A stretch of DNA of 64,000 nt. Source: Streptomyces ficellus. Lineage in GTDB: Bacteria; Actinomycetota; Actinomycetes; Streptomycetales; Streptomycetaceae. Below the pieces are notes generated by a model. That model did no database searches. It saw only the letters and a list, made by a program, of their open reading frames with translations, and was not told where the DNA came from. Position 1 is the first letter of the stretch. Every line of letters starts with the position of its first letter. This document shows, piece by piece, positions 1 to 8,494 of the stretch. Made by a program: the position numbers and the translations under genes. The DNA lies in assembly GCF_030406405.1 (NCBI RefSeq), contig NZ_JAUEPL010000004.1:62001-126000 (forward strand), read 5' to 3'.

Positions 1-815
1 TTGGTGCCGTAACCGGCGCTCTTGAGCGCGGAGATGATGCCGATGGAGATGCCGTCGTACGGGGAGAGGACCGCGTCCACGCGCTCCTCGCCGTAGTTCT
101 TGCTGATCAGGTCGTCCATCCGCTTCTGCGCGGTGCCGCCGTCCCAGCGCAGCGTGGTCGCCTGGTTCATCCGGGTCTGCTTGCTGCGTACGACGAGCTG
201 GCCGGTGTCCAGGTACGGCTTGAGCACCTTCATGGCGCCGTTCCAGAAGTACTTGGTGTTGTTGTCGTCCGGCGAGCCCGCGAACAGCTCGATGTTGTAC
301 GAGTCGCCCGTGCCCCTGGCGGGCTTGCCCAGCTTGAGCGCCTCGACGATGTACCTGGCCTCCAGCTCGCCGACCCGCTCGTTGTCGAACGACGCGTAGT
401 AGTCGACGTTCTCGGTGCCCATGATGAGGCGGTCGTAGGAGATGACGGGGATGCCCGCGTCCTCCGCCCGCTGGAGCACCTCGGTGAGCGCGGAGCCGTC
501 GATCGCGGCGATCACCAGCAGCTTGCGCCCCTTGGTGATCATGTTCTCTATCTGGGCGATCTGGTTCTCGACCTTGTCGTCGCCGTACTGGAGGTCGGTG
601 TCGTAGCCGGCCTTCTGGAACTGCTTGGCCATGTTCCGGCCGTCGGCGATCCACCGCTCCGAGGACTTGGTGGGCATGGCGAGACCGATGGTGCCGCCCT
701 CGCCGGCCTTGGGCTTGTAGCGGCTGCCGCCCCTGGCCTCCTGGCCGCAGGCGGTGAGCGAGGCGGTGAGCAGCGCGGCCAGAGTGGCCGCGGTGACGAT
801 ACGAGCGATGCGCAT
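1..815 (-). CDS. Sugar-binding lipoprotein of an ABC importer (ChvE/XylF type), C-terminus off the window
   Basis: Periplasmic-binding protein type I of a sugar ABC transporter, expected to be lipid-anchored outside the membrane. The N-terminus has a basic start (MRIAR), a hydrophobic stretch and a lipobox, LTAC, with the acceptor Cys at residue 23. Further on come GLAMPT, a segment rich in AQIENMI and ISYDRLI, which are typical of the ChvE/xylose-binding group. The gene runs off the left edge, so its permease and ATPase partners are not visible. The ATG at 815 lies 3 bp beyond the stop of the upstream gene, so it is the last visible member of a minus-strand operon starting at 4099. The family is clear; the sugar is not. 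Confidence 0.88.
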   Translation of the reverse strand, partial: MRIARIVTAATLAALLTASLTACGQEARGGSRYKPKAGEGGTIGLAMPTKSSERWIADGRNMAKQFQKAGYDTDLQYGDDKVENQIAQIENMITKGRKLLVIAAIDGSALTEVLQRAEDAGIPVISYDRLIMGTENVDYYASFDNERVGELEARYIVEALKLGKPARGTGDSYNIELFAGSPDDNNTKYFWNGAMKVLKPYLDTGQLVVRSKQTRMNQATTLRWDGGTAQKRMDDLISKNYGEERVDAVLSPYDGISIGIISALKSAGYGT

Positions 816-818
816 GGA

Positions 819-1787
819 TCAGTCGCCTTCCGGGACGGGGAAACGCCGCAGTTCGCCCGGCAGTCGCGCGCCGAGCGGTGACATGCCGCCGTCCGCGCCG
901 TGCCGGGCCAGCAGATCGAGCACCAGCCGCCCCCGGCGCACCCGCTCGCGGGCGGTCGCGAGCGCGGTCTCGCGCAGCTGCGCTCCGTAGGGGTAGATGC
1001 CGGGGGAGCGGCTGAGGCCGAACTTCAGGTAGAGCGGGGCGCCGCGCCGGATCAGCTCGGCCGCCTCGTACATGCGGATGTAGCCGCCGAGGTCGTCCGG
1101 CGCCTCGATGTACATGTCCATCGGCGCCCGGCCGGCCAGGCGGATCTCGGTCAGGTGGTCCAGGGTCAGGTCCGAGGGCACGTTGATGGAGTCGGCGCCC
1201 AGGGCCTCGTACACGGCGTACGAGGCCGGGTTGACCGGGCCCGTCAGCGCGGACAGCTTGAAGGTGGTGTCGGCCGGCAGCCGCCCCGCCACGCGCAGGC
1301 GGTGCAGCGTCCACAGCACGCCCTCGTCCGCGACGAGCAGGCAGCGCACGCCGAGCGAGGTGGCCCGGCAGGCGTCCTCCACGCACCCCGCGAGCGCGTC
1401 GTGGCCACGGGCGCGCAGCCCGGCGCCGCCGGAGTCGGTGCGGGTGCCCGCCCCGATGTCCCAGGTGCCGCGCGGGCCGGTGAACAGGCAGAGCTCGATG
1501 TCGCGTTCGGCGCAGGAGTCCACCATCTCGGTGATCTCGGCGTCCGTGAGCATCCAGATGCCGCTGCCCTGGCTGATCCGGTGAATGGGTACGTCGAGCC
1601 GGGAGCTCTCCTTGAGGACGACGGCCAGGGCCTCCGGACCCTCGACCGAGGGGATCTCGGTGCGCCAGGTGCCGCCATCGGGGAAGGCGTGCGGCGAGGT
1701 GTCGGCCGGATCGACGGCGGGGGCCGGGTGGCCGATGGCGGCGAGGGCCTCCAAGCCGGGACGGCGGGGTACGGACGGGGCGGTCAC
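819..1787 (-). CDS. Peptidase-U32-like TIM-barrel protein of a sugar operon
   Basis: A 322-residue cytosolic protein with no signal peptide. It resembles the Streptomyces proteins annotated as U32 family peptidase that accompany sugar ABC transporters: a TIM-barrel-like pattern with LLVADEGVLW, ALGADSINVPSDLT and YLKFGLSRSPGIYP in the second half. I see no catalytic motif that proves peptidase activity, and a role in handling a sugar or its breakdown products is inferred only from context. The GTG start at 1787 has AGGAG four bases upstream. It sits between the alcohol dehydrogenase (126-bp gap) and the sugar-binding lipoprotein (3-bp gap), so it is probably co-transcribed with both. Confidence 0.7.
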   Translation of the reverse strand: MTAPSVPRRPGLEALAAIGHPAPAVDPADTSPHAFPDGGTWRTEIPSVEGPEALAVVLKESSRLDVPIHRISQGSGIWMLTDAEITEMVDSCAERDIELCLFTGPRGTWDIGAGTRTDSGGAGLRARGHDALAGCVEDACRATSLGVRCLLVADEGVLWTLHRLRVAGRLPADTTFKLSALTGPVNPASYAVYEALGADSINVPSDLTLDHLTEIRLAGRAPMDMYIEAPDDLGGYIRMYEAAELIRRGAPLYLKFGLSRSPGIYPYGAQLRETALATARERVRRGRLVLDLLARHGADGGMSPLGARLPGELRRFPVPEGD

Positions 1788-1913
1788 AGGACTCCTATGT
1801 TCGGTATGTCGGACGTGGTGCGGGCCGTTGGGTGTACGGCGGTACGGGGGCGGTCAGGGCGCCCCGTACCGCCGTACGGCACATGGCCGGTCTCAGGGCC
1901 GCTGGCCTCGGGC

Positions 1914-2948
1914 CTACGGGCGCAGCAGCACCTTGCCGGTCTTCGGGTCGCCGCCGCCGACCAGCGCGATGGCGTCCGCGAACCGCTCCAGCGGGAACTC
2001 GTGCGTGATCAGCGGCGCCGGGTCGAGCAGCCCGAGCCCGAAGGCTCGCACCGCGTCCGACCAGGCCGAGGAGGGGGCGCCGAAGACGCTGCGGACCTCC
2101 AGCTGGCTCAGCGACAGGTGCACCGGGTCGATGCCGATGGCGCCGGGCGTGAACATCCCCGTCAGCACCACCCGGCCGCCCCGGCGCGCCAGCAGGCAGG
2201 AGGAGGCCGCCGTCGTCGCAGCGCCCGCGGTCTCCACCACCAGGTCGAAGCGGCCGCTCAGCGCGTCCGCCTCGGCCGGGGCCGCCGCCTGGCTCGCCCC
2301 GAACCGCAGCGCCTGCTCGCCGCGCGCCGCCCGCGGGTCGATCACCGTCAGTTCGGCGGGCGACGAGGCGGCCAGCAACTGCACGGCGAGCAGCCCGAGC
2401 GTGCCCGCGCCCACCACCGCGACCCGTTCACCGGGGCGCGGCCGCCCCGCCCGTACCGCGGCGGCGATCACCGCGGCGGGCTCCAGCAGCGCCGCGGCCG
2501 GCAGGTCGGCGTCGTCGTTCAGCGGGTGCAGCAGCCTGGCCGGCAGGGTGACGTGGTCGGCGAAGGCCCCCGGCTCGGTGAACCCGGTCTCCGCGTAACC
2601 GCTGGAGCACAGGCTCGTCTCGCCGCACCGGCAGCGCTCGCAGGCCCCGCACGCCCGGAACCCCTCGGCGACCGTCTTGCGCCCGGTCAGCGCCGGGTCC
2701 ACGCCCTCGCCCACCGCCTCGACGGTCCCCGACCACTCATGGCCCGGGGTCACCGGGTAGCGCACATACGCGGCGTCGCGGTGACCGTCGTAGACCTCGC
2801 GGTCGCTCATGCAGATCCCGGCCGCGGCCACCCGTACCACGACCTCGCCGGGACCCGGCTCGGGCACGGCCCGCTCGACGAGCCGGTGCGCGCCCGGCCG
2901 GTCGACCACGAGCGCGCGGCTCACCGGCCCGCTCACGGGCCCGCTCAC
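1914..2948 (-). CDS. Zinc-dependent alcohol/polyol dehydrogenase (MDR family)
   Basis: A 344-residue medium-chain dehydrogenase, probably oxidising a sugar alcohol or sugar acid with NAD. Catalytic zinc ligands are likely Cys46 (GICMSD) and His70-Glu71 (PGHEW). The structural zinc site is Cys100, Cys103, Cys106 and Cys114 with the usual spacing, and the Rossmann motif is VVGAGTLGLL. The GTG start at 2948 overlaps the stop of the dehydratase gene (GTGA), so the two are translationally coupled; GTGs at 2936 and 2924 are in-frame alternatives. The reading frame stays open upstream to 3821, but that part is antisense to nothing and merely overlaps the dehydratase in another frame, so I do not read a fusion. 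Confidence 0.9.
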   Translation of the reverse strand: MSGPVSGPVSRALVVDRPGAHRLVERAVPEPGPGEVVVRVAAAGICMSDREVYDGHRDAAYVRYPVTPGHEWSGTVEAVGEGVDPALTGRKTVAEGFRACGACERCRCGETSLCSSGYAETGFTEPGAFADHVTLPARLLHPLNDDADLPAAALLEPAAVIAAAVRAGRPRPGERVAVVGAGTLGLLAVQLLAASSPAELTVIDPRAARGEQALRFGASQAAAPAEADALSGRFDLVVETAGAATTAASSCLLARRGGRVVLTGMFTPGAIGIDPVHLSLSQLEVRSVFGAPSSAWSDAVRAFGLGLLDPAPLITHEFPLERFADAIALVGGGDPKTGKVLLRP

Positions 2949-4099
2949 TTGGGCGCCCGCTTCTCCCAGCCCTCGGCCCACAGGTCGAACCGGGCCCTTT
3001 GCTGCGGGAATTCGGCCGCCGCGTCCACGTCCAGCTCCACGCCGAGGCCCGGGGCGTGCGACACCTCGAAGCAGCCCGTCTCCGGGTCCACCTGCGGCGC
3101 GCCCTTGACCACCTTCTTGATCTCCGCGTCCGCGAAGTCGTTGAAGTGCTCCAGGATCTTGAAGTTCGGCGTGCAGGCCGCCAGTTGGAGCGAGGCCGCG
3201 GTCAGCACCGAGCCGCCCACGTTGTGCGGGGCGACCAGCATGTAGTGCGTCTCGGCGGTCGCCGCCAGCTTGCGGGTCTCCAGGATGCCGCCGATGTGCC
3301 CGAGGTCGGGCTGGATGATGTCGGCCGCCTGTGACTCGAACAGCTCGCGGAACTCGATCCGGTCGTGGATCCGCTCGCCCGTCGCCACCGGCAGGTCCAC
3401 CTTCTCGGCGACCTTCGCCAGCGCCTTGAGGTTCTCCGGCGGCACCGGCTCCTCCAGCCAGGCCGGGCTGAACGGCGCCATGTCCTTCGCGAGGCGGACC
3501 GCCGTGGCCGGGCTGAACCGCCCGTGCATCTCCAGCATCAGCTCCGCGTCCGGCCCGATCGCGTCCCGCACCGCCTCGATCAGCGACACCGCGTAGCGGG
3601 TCTGCTCGGCGTCCAGCTCGAAGTGCCCCGTCCCGAAGGGGTCGATCTTCAGCGCCCGGTAGCCGCGCGCCATGACCTCCTGTGCCGCCTTGTGGTACGC
3701 CTCGGGGGTGCGTTCGGTGGTGTACCAGCCGTTCGCGTACGCCTTGACCCGGTCCGTCACCTTTCCGCCGAGCAGCTGCCAGACCGGCACGCCCAGCGCC
3801 TTGCCCTTGATGTCCCAGCACGCCATCTCCACGACGGCGATGCCCGACATGACGATCTCGCCGGCCCGGCCGTAGTCGCCGTACTTCATGCGGCGTACGA
3901 GGTCCTCCACCGCGAACGGGTCGGACCCGGCGATGTGGTTGGCCTCGGCCTCCTTGAGGTAGCCGAGCAGCGCGTCCGTATGCCCCAGCATGCGCGTCTC
4001 ACCGACACCGGTGAGCCCCTCGTCGGTGTGGACCAGTACATAGGTGAGATTGCGCCAGGGGGTCCCGACGACATGAGTGCTGATTCCCGTGATGCGCAC
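2945..4099 (-). CDS. Enolase-superfamily sugar-acid dehydratase (mandelate racemase/muconate lactonizing enzyme family)
   Basis: A 384-residue enolase-superfamily enzyme, most similar in pattern to galactonate-type acid-sugar dehydratases or cycloisomerases. Visible active-site pieces are KIDPFG near residue 151, the ExH pair at Glu190 and His192 (MLEMHG), LEEP near 216, Glu242 (GERIH) and His292 (APHN), as expected for Mg-assisted abstraction of an alpha proton from a carboxylate. The GTG start at 4099 is supported by GAGAGGG eight bases upstream. It is first in the operon, divergent from the IclR regulator. The substrate could be galactonate, a 6-deoxy sugar acid or another aldonate; sequence alone does not decide. 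Confidence 0.88.
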   Translation of the reverse strand: MRITGISTHVVGTPWRNLTYVLVHTDEGLTGVGETRMLGHTDALLGYLKEAEANHIAGSDPFAVEDLVRRMKYGDYGRAGEIVMSGIAVVEMACWDIKGKALGVPVWQLLGGKVTDRVKAYANGWYTTERTPEAYHKAAQEVMARGYRALKIDPFGTGHFELDAEQTRYAVSLIEAVRDAIGPDAELMLEMHGRFSPATAVRLAKDMAPFSPAWLEEPVPPENLKALAKVAEKVDLPVATGERIHDRIEFRELFESQAADIIQPDLGHIGGILETRKLAATAETHYMLVAPHNVGGSVLTAASLQLAACTPNFKILEHFNDFADAEIKKVVKGAPQVDPETGCFEVSHAPGLGVELDVDAAAEFPQQRARFDLWAEGWEKRAPK

Positions 4100-4119
4100 G
4101 GCAGTTGCCCTCTCGAGCT

Positions 4120-4320
4120 CGTTCGGTATTTCGTCACACGTTCGAAATCTTGGCGTGACCGTAATCAGCCACTCCCGGGGGTGTCAATGGTTTGCGCACG
4201 GCGGACGGAGGTTCGTGCGGGCCGGTGCGCGCGCTTCCACCACCCCCGCCCATTGCCGGGTGAAGTAGCCTGTGGTTAGCCTGTGTTCGTCATACCGGTC
4301 ATCGGCCGGAGTTTCGAACG
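4120..4320. promoter_or_regulatory. Candidate IclR operators in the divergent promoter region
   Basis: The 239-bp gap between the dehydratase and iclR holds repeated motifs. CGTTCGAAAT at 4139-4148 reappears inverted as GTTTCGAACG at 4311-4320 (9 of 10 identical on the opposite strand), and a related CGTTCGGTATT lies at 4120-4130. TTCGTCACAC at 4130-4139 is repeated directly as TTCGTCATAC at 4286-4295. One copy lies close to each divergent start, which is the arrangement expected if the local IclR protein controls both directions. Binding by IclR is inference. Confidence 0.5.
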
Positions 4321-4338
4321 AAGGGGTGGGTGGACGGT

Positions 4339-5112
4339 ATGGGACGTCTTGTCCCCGCTGTGACCAGGGCGCTCGACATCCTGGAACTGTTTCTGGCCGG
4401 TGACGGAACCCTTTCCGCGCCGGAGGTCACCCGCAAGCTCCAGCTGCCGCGCACCACCGTGCACGAGCTGCTCACCACTCTGGCGGCCCGCTCCTACCTG
4501 GTGCCCGTCCCCGAGCAGCCGGGACGCTACCGCCTCGGGGTACGCACCTACCAGCTCGGCAGCCGGTACGCCGAACAGCTCGACCTCGCCGCCGAGGGCC
4601 AGCGGGTCGCCCGGGAGGTCGCCGAGACCTGCGACGAGACCGTCCATGTCGCCATCCTGGAGGACACGGACGTCATCTACATCGCCAAGGTCGACTCCAC
4701 GCACGCGGTCCGCATGGTCTCGGCGGCCGGGCGCCGGCTCCCCGCCCACTGCACCTCCGTCGGCAAGATGCTGCTCGCCTCCCTGCCGCAGCACGAGCTC
4801 GACGCCCGTATCGACGGGCGCGAACTGGCCGCCATGACCCCCAACAGCCTCACCGACCCCGATGAGCTGCGCGCCGCGCTCGCCGAGATCCGCGAGCGCG
4901 GCATCGCCATCGAGCACCGCGAGTCCAACCCGGACGTCAGCTGCGTCGCCGCCCCCGTGCGCGACAGCGCCGGCCGGGTCGTCGCCGCGCTGTCCATCTC
5001 CGTCCCCATGATCCGCTGGAGCGAGGAGCGCGAGACCGAACTCGCCGAGCTGGTCGCCAAGGGCGCCGACGACCTGTCCGTGAGCCTCGGCCACCGGGGC
5101 GGCGTCCGGTGA
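4339..5112 (+). CDS. IclR-family transcriptional regulator
   Basis: A 257-residue regulator with an N-terminal winged helix (VTRALDILELFL, then SAPEVTRKLQLPRTTVHELL as recognition region, residues about 6-55) and a C-terminal IclR effector domain with RMVSAAGRRLPAHCTSVGKMLLA and SCVAAPVRDSAGRVVAALS. IclR proteins typically sense a pathway intermediate and repress the adjacent catabolic genes. ATG 4339 is chosen because homologues begin MGRLVPAVTRAL; GTG 4330 is possible, as the AAGGGG at 4321-4326 is 3 bases from the GTG and 12 from the ATG. It overlaps the downstream lactonase by GTGA and diverges from the dehydratase operon. Confidence 0.92.
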   Translation: MGRLVPAVTRALDILELFLAGDGTLSAPEVTRKLQLPRTTVHELLTTLAARSYLVPVPEQPGRYRLGVRTYQLGSRYAEQLDLAAEGQRVAREVAETCDETVHVAILEDTDVIYIAKVDSTHAVRMVSAAGRRLPAHCTSVGKMLLASLPQHELDARIDGRELAAMTPNSLTDPDELRAALAEIRERGIAIEHRESNPDVSCVAAPVRDSAGRVVAALSISVPMIRWSEERETELAELVAKGADDLSVSLGHRGGVR

Positions 5113-5954
5113 CGCGCGCGGAGGTCGCCGTCCGGGCGTACGCCGAGCTGGGCGAAGGCCCCACCTGGGACGCGGCCGCCGGACGGCTCATCTGGGTCGA
5201 CATCCTGGGCTCCCGTGTCCACACCTACGACCCGGCCGGCGGTCACCGCTCGGTCATGGCCACCGCACAGCACGTCGGCGCGGCCAAACCACGGGCGGGC
5301 GGCGGACTGGTGGTCAACCTCAGGGACGGCATCGGACTGTACGACGCCGACGGGGCGTTCTCCTGGCTGGTCCACGACCCGGTCCCCGGGCGGCGCGGCA
5401 ATGACGCGGCCGTCGCCCCGGACGGGGCGCTGTGGGCGGGCACCATGCGCTACGACGAGGCGGACGGCGGCGGCACCCTCACCCGTATCGCCCCCGAGGG
5501 AACCACCACCACGGTCTTCCCCTCCGTCGCCGTCAGCAACGGCACCGGCTGGAGCCCGGACGGCACCCTCATGTACTACGTCGACAGCGCCACCCGGCGC
5601 GTCGACGTCTGCCGCATGGAGGGGCGACGGGCCCTGGACCGGCGGCCGTTCGCGACAATCGAGCACGGCGCCGGCTTCCCCGACGGCCTCGCCGTCGACG
5701 CCGAGGGCTGTGTGTGGGTCGCCCTCTGGGACGGCGCCGCCATCCGCCGCTACACCCCCGACGGCACGCTCGACAGGGTGGTCGAGCTGCCCGTGCGCCG
5801 CCCCACCGCCTGCGCGTTCGGCGGCCCGGGGCTGCGCGACCTCTACATCACCACCGCCCGTACGGGACTGACGCGCCCCGCACCGCCGGCGGGTTCCCTG
5901 CTGGTGGTACCGGACGCGGGAGAGGGAAAGCCGGACACACCGTTCGGTGCATGA
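5109..5954 (+). CDS. SMP-30/gluconolactonase-family lactonase
   Basis: A 281-residue six-bladed propeller enzyme that should hydrolyse a sugar lactone to the aldonate. Divalent-metal ligands by family position are Glu16 (LGEGP), Asn144 (SNGTGWSPDG) and Asp192 (FPDGLAVD); Asn98 (GND) and WAGTM are also conserved. It overlaps the iclR stop, so regulator and lactonase form a two-gene unit. With the divergent dehydratase and dehydrogenase it gives a coherent scheme: sugar uptake, oxidation to a lactone, hydrolysis here, then dehydration of the acid. The scheme is inferred; no sugar kinase or aldolase is visible in the window. Confidence 0.88.
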   Translation: MTRAEVAVRAYAELGEGPTWDAAAGRLIWVDILGSRVHTYDPAGGHRSVMATAQHVGAAKPRAGGGLVVNLRDGIGLYDADGAFSWLVHDPVPGRRGNDAAVAPDGALWAGTMRYDEADGGGTLTRIAPEGTTTTVFPSVAVSNGTGWSPDGTLMYYVDSATRRVDVCRMEGRRALDRRPFATIEHGAGFPDGLAVDAEGCVWVALWDGAAIRRYTPDGTLDRVVELPVRRPTACAFGGPGLRDLYITTARTGLTRPAPPAGSLLVVPDAGEGKPDTPFGA

Positions 5955-5971
5955 CAAGCGCTTGCTAGTAT
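5955..5971 (+). promoter_or_regulatory. Palindrome CAAGCGCTTG and possible promoter of the sigma-factor operon
   Basis: Directly after the lactonase stop is the perfect 10-bp palindrome CAAGCGCTTG (5955-5964), followed by TAGTAT (5966-5971), which could be a -10 element. The sigma-factor gene begins at 6063. Palindromes with CAAG-NN-CTTG symmetry are bound by some TetR-family regulators (KstR2 type), but no such regulator is nearby, so the binder is unknown. Confidence 0.35.
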
Positions 5972-6062
5972 CGCGCACCCGCTCCGGCGGCAGGGGGAGG
6001 GGGCTGTCAGGTACCGCACCATCAGCGACACGTGCGCGACGAAGCGCAGGGGGGAGGCCGCC

Positions 6063-6605
6063 GTGGAGACATCCGCCGATGACGCCGTCACGGAGTTCCA
6101 CGCGTTCTTCGAGCGGCACTACGCCGAACTGGCCCGCCTCGCCCACCTCCTGACGGGCGAGGCCGACGCCGCCGACGATCTCGCGGCCGACGCCCTGCTC
6201 GCCCTGTGGCACCGCTGGGACCGCGTCCGCGCCGCCGACCACCCCGCCGCCTACGCGCGTGGAGTCGTCGCCAACCTCGCCCGCACCCGCATCCGCAGCG
6301 CCGTACGCGAACGCCGCCGCATCGCCCTGTTCTGGTCGCAGCACTCCGGGCACGTCGACGACCCCGACATACCCTCCGTCGTCGACGTCCAGGGCGCGCT
6401 GCGCCGCCTGCCGTTCCGCAAACGCGCCTGCGTCGTGCTGCGCCACGCCTTCGACCTCTCCGAACGGGACACCGCTCTCGCGCTCGGAATCTCGGTGGGT
6501 ACGGTGAAGAGCCAGACGTCCAAGGCCATGGCCCAGCTCGAACGGATGCTGGACAGCAGGGCGGCGTCACACCTGGTGGGAGGGAGGGAGTCATGGACGA
6601 GCTGA
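6063..6605 (+). CDS. ECF RNA polymerase sigma factor (SigE family)
   Basis: A 180-residue sigma-70-family protein with only regions 2 and 4. Region 2 is seen as YAELARLAHLLTGEADAADDLAADALL with the conserved tryptophan-rich RW pair; region 4 ends in LSERDTALALGISVGTVKSQ, a helix-turn-helix. GTG 6063 follows a GGGGGAGG run. The stop overlaps the next gene by 13 bp, which links it to the membrane protein that follows; a secreted pectate lyase comes next. That order suggests an envelope signal relayed to this sigma factor, although the usual zinc anti-sigma motif (HxxxCxxC) is missing from the neighbour. Confidence 0.9.
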   Translation: METSADDAVTEFHAFFERHYAELARLAHLLTGEADAADDLAADALLALWHRWDRVRAADHPAAYARGVVANLARTRIRSAVRERRRIALFWSQHSGHVDDPDIPSVVDVQGALRRLPFRKRACVVLRHAFDLSERDTALALGISVGTVKSQTSKAMAQLERMLDSRAASHLVGGRESWTS

Positions 6606-7243
6606 GGAAGCACCTGCGGGAAGCGGCCCACGCGCACCGCCCCGACCGCGCCCGCATCCTCGCGCGCGTCGAACGCGGCATGGCCCGCCCGCCCGCCGAT
6701 GGCGCCCCGGCGCCCCGCCGCCCCTCCCCGCGCACCCCGTGGCTGCGCGTCGCCGGAGCCACCGCCGCCGCCGCGGTCCTCGCCGTCGGCGGCTACACGG
6801 TCGCCTCCGTACTCCAGGACGAGGGTCCCGCCGCGACGGTGGCCACCCCGCCCCACCCCGTTCGCGTACGGGCCGAGGGTGTCATCGACCCGCACAGCAA
6901 CCGCTTCTGGGCCCAGAGCAACCTCACGGTCACCACCAGCGAGCCGCTCACCGCCCTCACCGTCGACCTGCGCGTCGTCCAGACCGGCGGCATCGCCGAC
7001 ACCGGCCACTGGCGCACCCGGCCCGCCGGGGACTTCACCGTCTCCGTACGCGAGGACAAGGGCGCCCTGCGCTACACCTGGACGCTCAGGCCCGGCCGTA
7101 CCGTCCCGGCCGGCCGGCACGTCTTCGCGGCCCAGTACAACCACGCCGAGGGCGGCCGCGACGCCACCGGGGACCGCTACGCCATCACCAGCACGGCCGC
7201 CGGCGGCCAGAAGGCCACCGTACGGGGCGACTTCGCCCCGTAA
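6593..7243 (+). CDS. Single-pass membrane protein, possible anti-sigma/sensor partner
   Basis: A 216-residue protein I do not recognise at family level. About 50 cytosolic residues (MDELRKHLREAAHAHRPDRA) precede one membrane helix near residues 50-68 (GATAAAAVLAVGGYTVASVL); the remaining 145 residues should lie outside the cell and look like a beta-rich domain (DLRVVQTGGIADTGHW, SVREDKGALRYTW). The start ATG 6593 lies inside the end of the sigma gene with GGGAGGGAGG just upstream, so it is translationally coupled. The topology and position fit an anti-sigma factor or co-sensor, but no known anti-sigma motif is visible. A cell-wall or polysaccharide-binding role for the outer domain is a guess. 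Confidence 0.7.
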   Translation: MDELRKHLREAAHAHRPDRARILARVERGMARPPADGAPAPRRPSPRTPWLRVAGATAAAAVLAVGGYTVASVLQDEGPAATVATPPHPVRVRAEGVIDPHSNRFWAQSNLTVTTSEPLTALTVDLRVVQTGGIADTGHWRTRPAGDFTVSVREDKGALRYTWTLRPGRTVPAGRHVFAAQYNHAEGGRDATGDRYAITSTAAGGQKATVRGDFAP

Positions 7244-7344
7244 ACGTGCTCGACACTTTGCGGCAACCGGGCGGCAACCCTTCGGGTGGCGGTGACGACC
7301 AGCAGGCGCAAGGTCTCACCCCCACATCGAAGGAAACGGGACAC

Positions 7345-8166
7345 ATGAGCCAACGAGCCGACGCGGCCTCCAAGCGCCGTCTGAAGCGCCGCGCCATCGC
7401 CGCGCTGACCGGCGCGGTCGCCCTCACCGGAGCCGCCCTCGTCACCAACGGGGCGCTCTCGACGGCCGGAGCCGCGGCAGCCTGGCCGACGCCCAACGGC
7501 AGCAAGCCCGTAGCGGCCACCATCGACGTCCCCGTCAGCTACGACGGTGGCATGCAGCGCCACTACGGCACCGGCGACCTCGGCAGCGGAGGCCAGAGCG
7601 AGAGCCAGCCGCCGGTCTTCAAGCTGAGGGACGGCGCCGTCCTGAAGAACGTCATCCTCGGCTCCCCGGCCGCGGACGGCGTCCACTGCATGGGCAGCTG
7701 CACCCTCCAGAACGTCTGGTGGGAGGACGTCGGCGAGGACGCCGCCACCTTCAAGGGCAAGTCGGCGAGCGCGGTCTACACCGTCACCGGCGGCGGCGCC
7801 AGGAAGGCGTCCGACAAGGTCTTCCAGTTCAACGGCGCGGGCAAGCTGACCATCACCGGGTTCCAGGTCGCCGACTTCGGCAAGCTCGTCCGCTCGTGCG
7901 GCAACTGCTCCACCCAGTACAAGCGCACCATCGTCGTGGACAACGTGGACGTGACCGCTCCGGGCCAGTCCCTGGTCGGCATCAACACCAACTACGGCGA
8001 CACCGCCACCCTCCGCAACATCCGCGTCTACGGCGACAGCAACAAGAAGATCAAGCCGTGCGTGCGGTTCACCGGCAACAACACCGGCGCGGAGCCGGTC
8101 CAGACGGGCAGTGGCCCCGACGGCACGTACTGCCGTTACACGGCGGCGGACATCAGCTACCGCTGA
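7345..8166 (+). CDS. Secreted pectate lyase, family PL3
   Basis: A 273-residue exported enzyme that cleaves polygalacturonate by beta-elimination. The signal peptide runs from KRRLKRRAIAAL through an Ala-rich core to about residue 46, with mature protein starting near AWPTP. The PL3 signature DGVHCMGSCTLQNVWWEDVG and GEDAATFKG are present, together with the parallel beta-helix pattern (TITGFQVADFGK, RTIVVDNVDV) and paired cysteines. AAGGA lies about 11 bases before ATG 7345. It follows the sigma factor and membrane protein by 101 bp and ends at a strong terminator. Confidence 0.93.
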   Translation: MSQRADAASKRRLKRRAIAALTGAVALTGAALVTNGALSTAGAAAAWPTPNGSKPVAATIDVPVSYDGGMQRHYGTGDLGSGGQSESQPPVFKLRDGAVLKNVILGSPAADGVHCMGSCTLQNVWWEDVGEDAATFKGKSASAVYTVTGGGARKASDKVFQFNGAGKLTITGFQVADFGKLVRSCGNCSTQYKRTIVVDNVDVTAPGQSLVGINTNYGDTATLRNIRVYGDSNKKIKPCVRFTGNNTGAEPVQTGSGPDGTYCRYTAADISYR

Positions 8167-8172
8167 CCACAC

Positions 8173-8202
8173 GGCCCCTGCCGGACACCCCCGGCAGGGG
8201 CC
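8173..8202 (+). terminator. Intrinsic terminator after the pectate lyase
   Basis: A perfect 12-bp stem (GGCCCCTGCCGG at 8173-8184 with its complement at 8191-8202) and a 6-base loop, seven bases after the lyase stop. There is no T-tract, as is usual for Streptomyces. Confidence 0.85.
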
Positions 8203-8293
8203 TGCTGGACGTCCTGATTGATCCGGTCGGTGCAGGGGATGCGTTCCGGGTACCCGGCGACGACAATGACTGCAGGACGAACAAGGAGGCGGC

Positions 8294-8494
8294 ATGAACG
8301 CTGAGCCCGATTCGACCTCCCAGCGAGAGGGCGTCACGCCCGACCGGCTTCTGCACAGCGGTGCCGAAGGCGAATTCAACGCGGAAGACCTGGTCCTCGC
8401 GTCAGGACGTGACGTCACCCCGAAGAACCTGGCCTGGGCCGAGCGCAGGCTGGCCGAGAAGGGCAAGGCCGCCCTCGACGAACTGCTCCCCTGA
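8294..8494 (+). CDS. Small conserved Streptomyces protein
   Basis: A 66-residue hydrophilic protein without signal or membrane helix. The C-terminal half (SGRDVTPKNLAWAERRLAEKG) is recognisable from small hypothetical proteins widespread in Streptomyces; its function is unknown. The start is well supported by the full Shine-Dalgarno AAGGAGG at 8284-8290. It stands alone between the lyase terminator and the convergent oxidase gene. Confidence 0.75.
   Translation: MNAEPDSTSQREGVTPDRLLHSGAEGEFNAEDLVLASGRDVTPKNLAWAERRLAEKGKAALDELLP

Noticed and set aside
900..3245. A 781-codon plus-strand open frame
   Set aside because: It is antisense to three minus-strand genes with clear motifs; its translation is Gly/Arg/Pro-rich without any domain.
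1914..3821. Alcohol dehydrogenase reading frame open to 3821, which could be read as a fusion protein
   Set aside because: The extra 291 codons overlap the dehydratase in a different frame and lack domains; GTG 2948 overlapping the dehydratase stop explains the gene.
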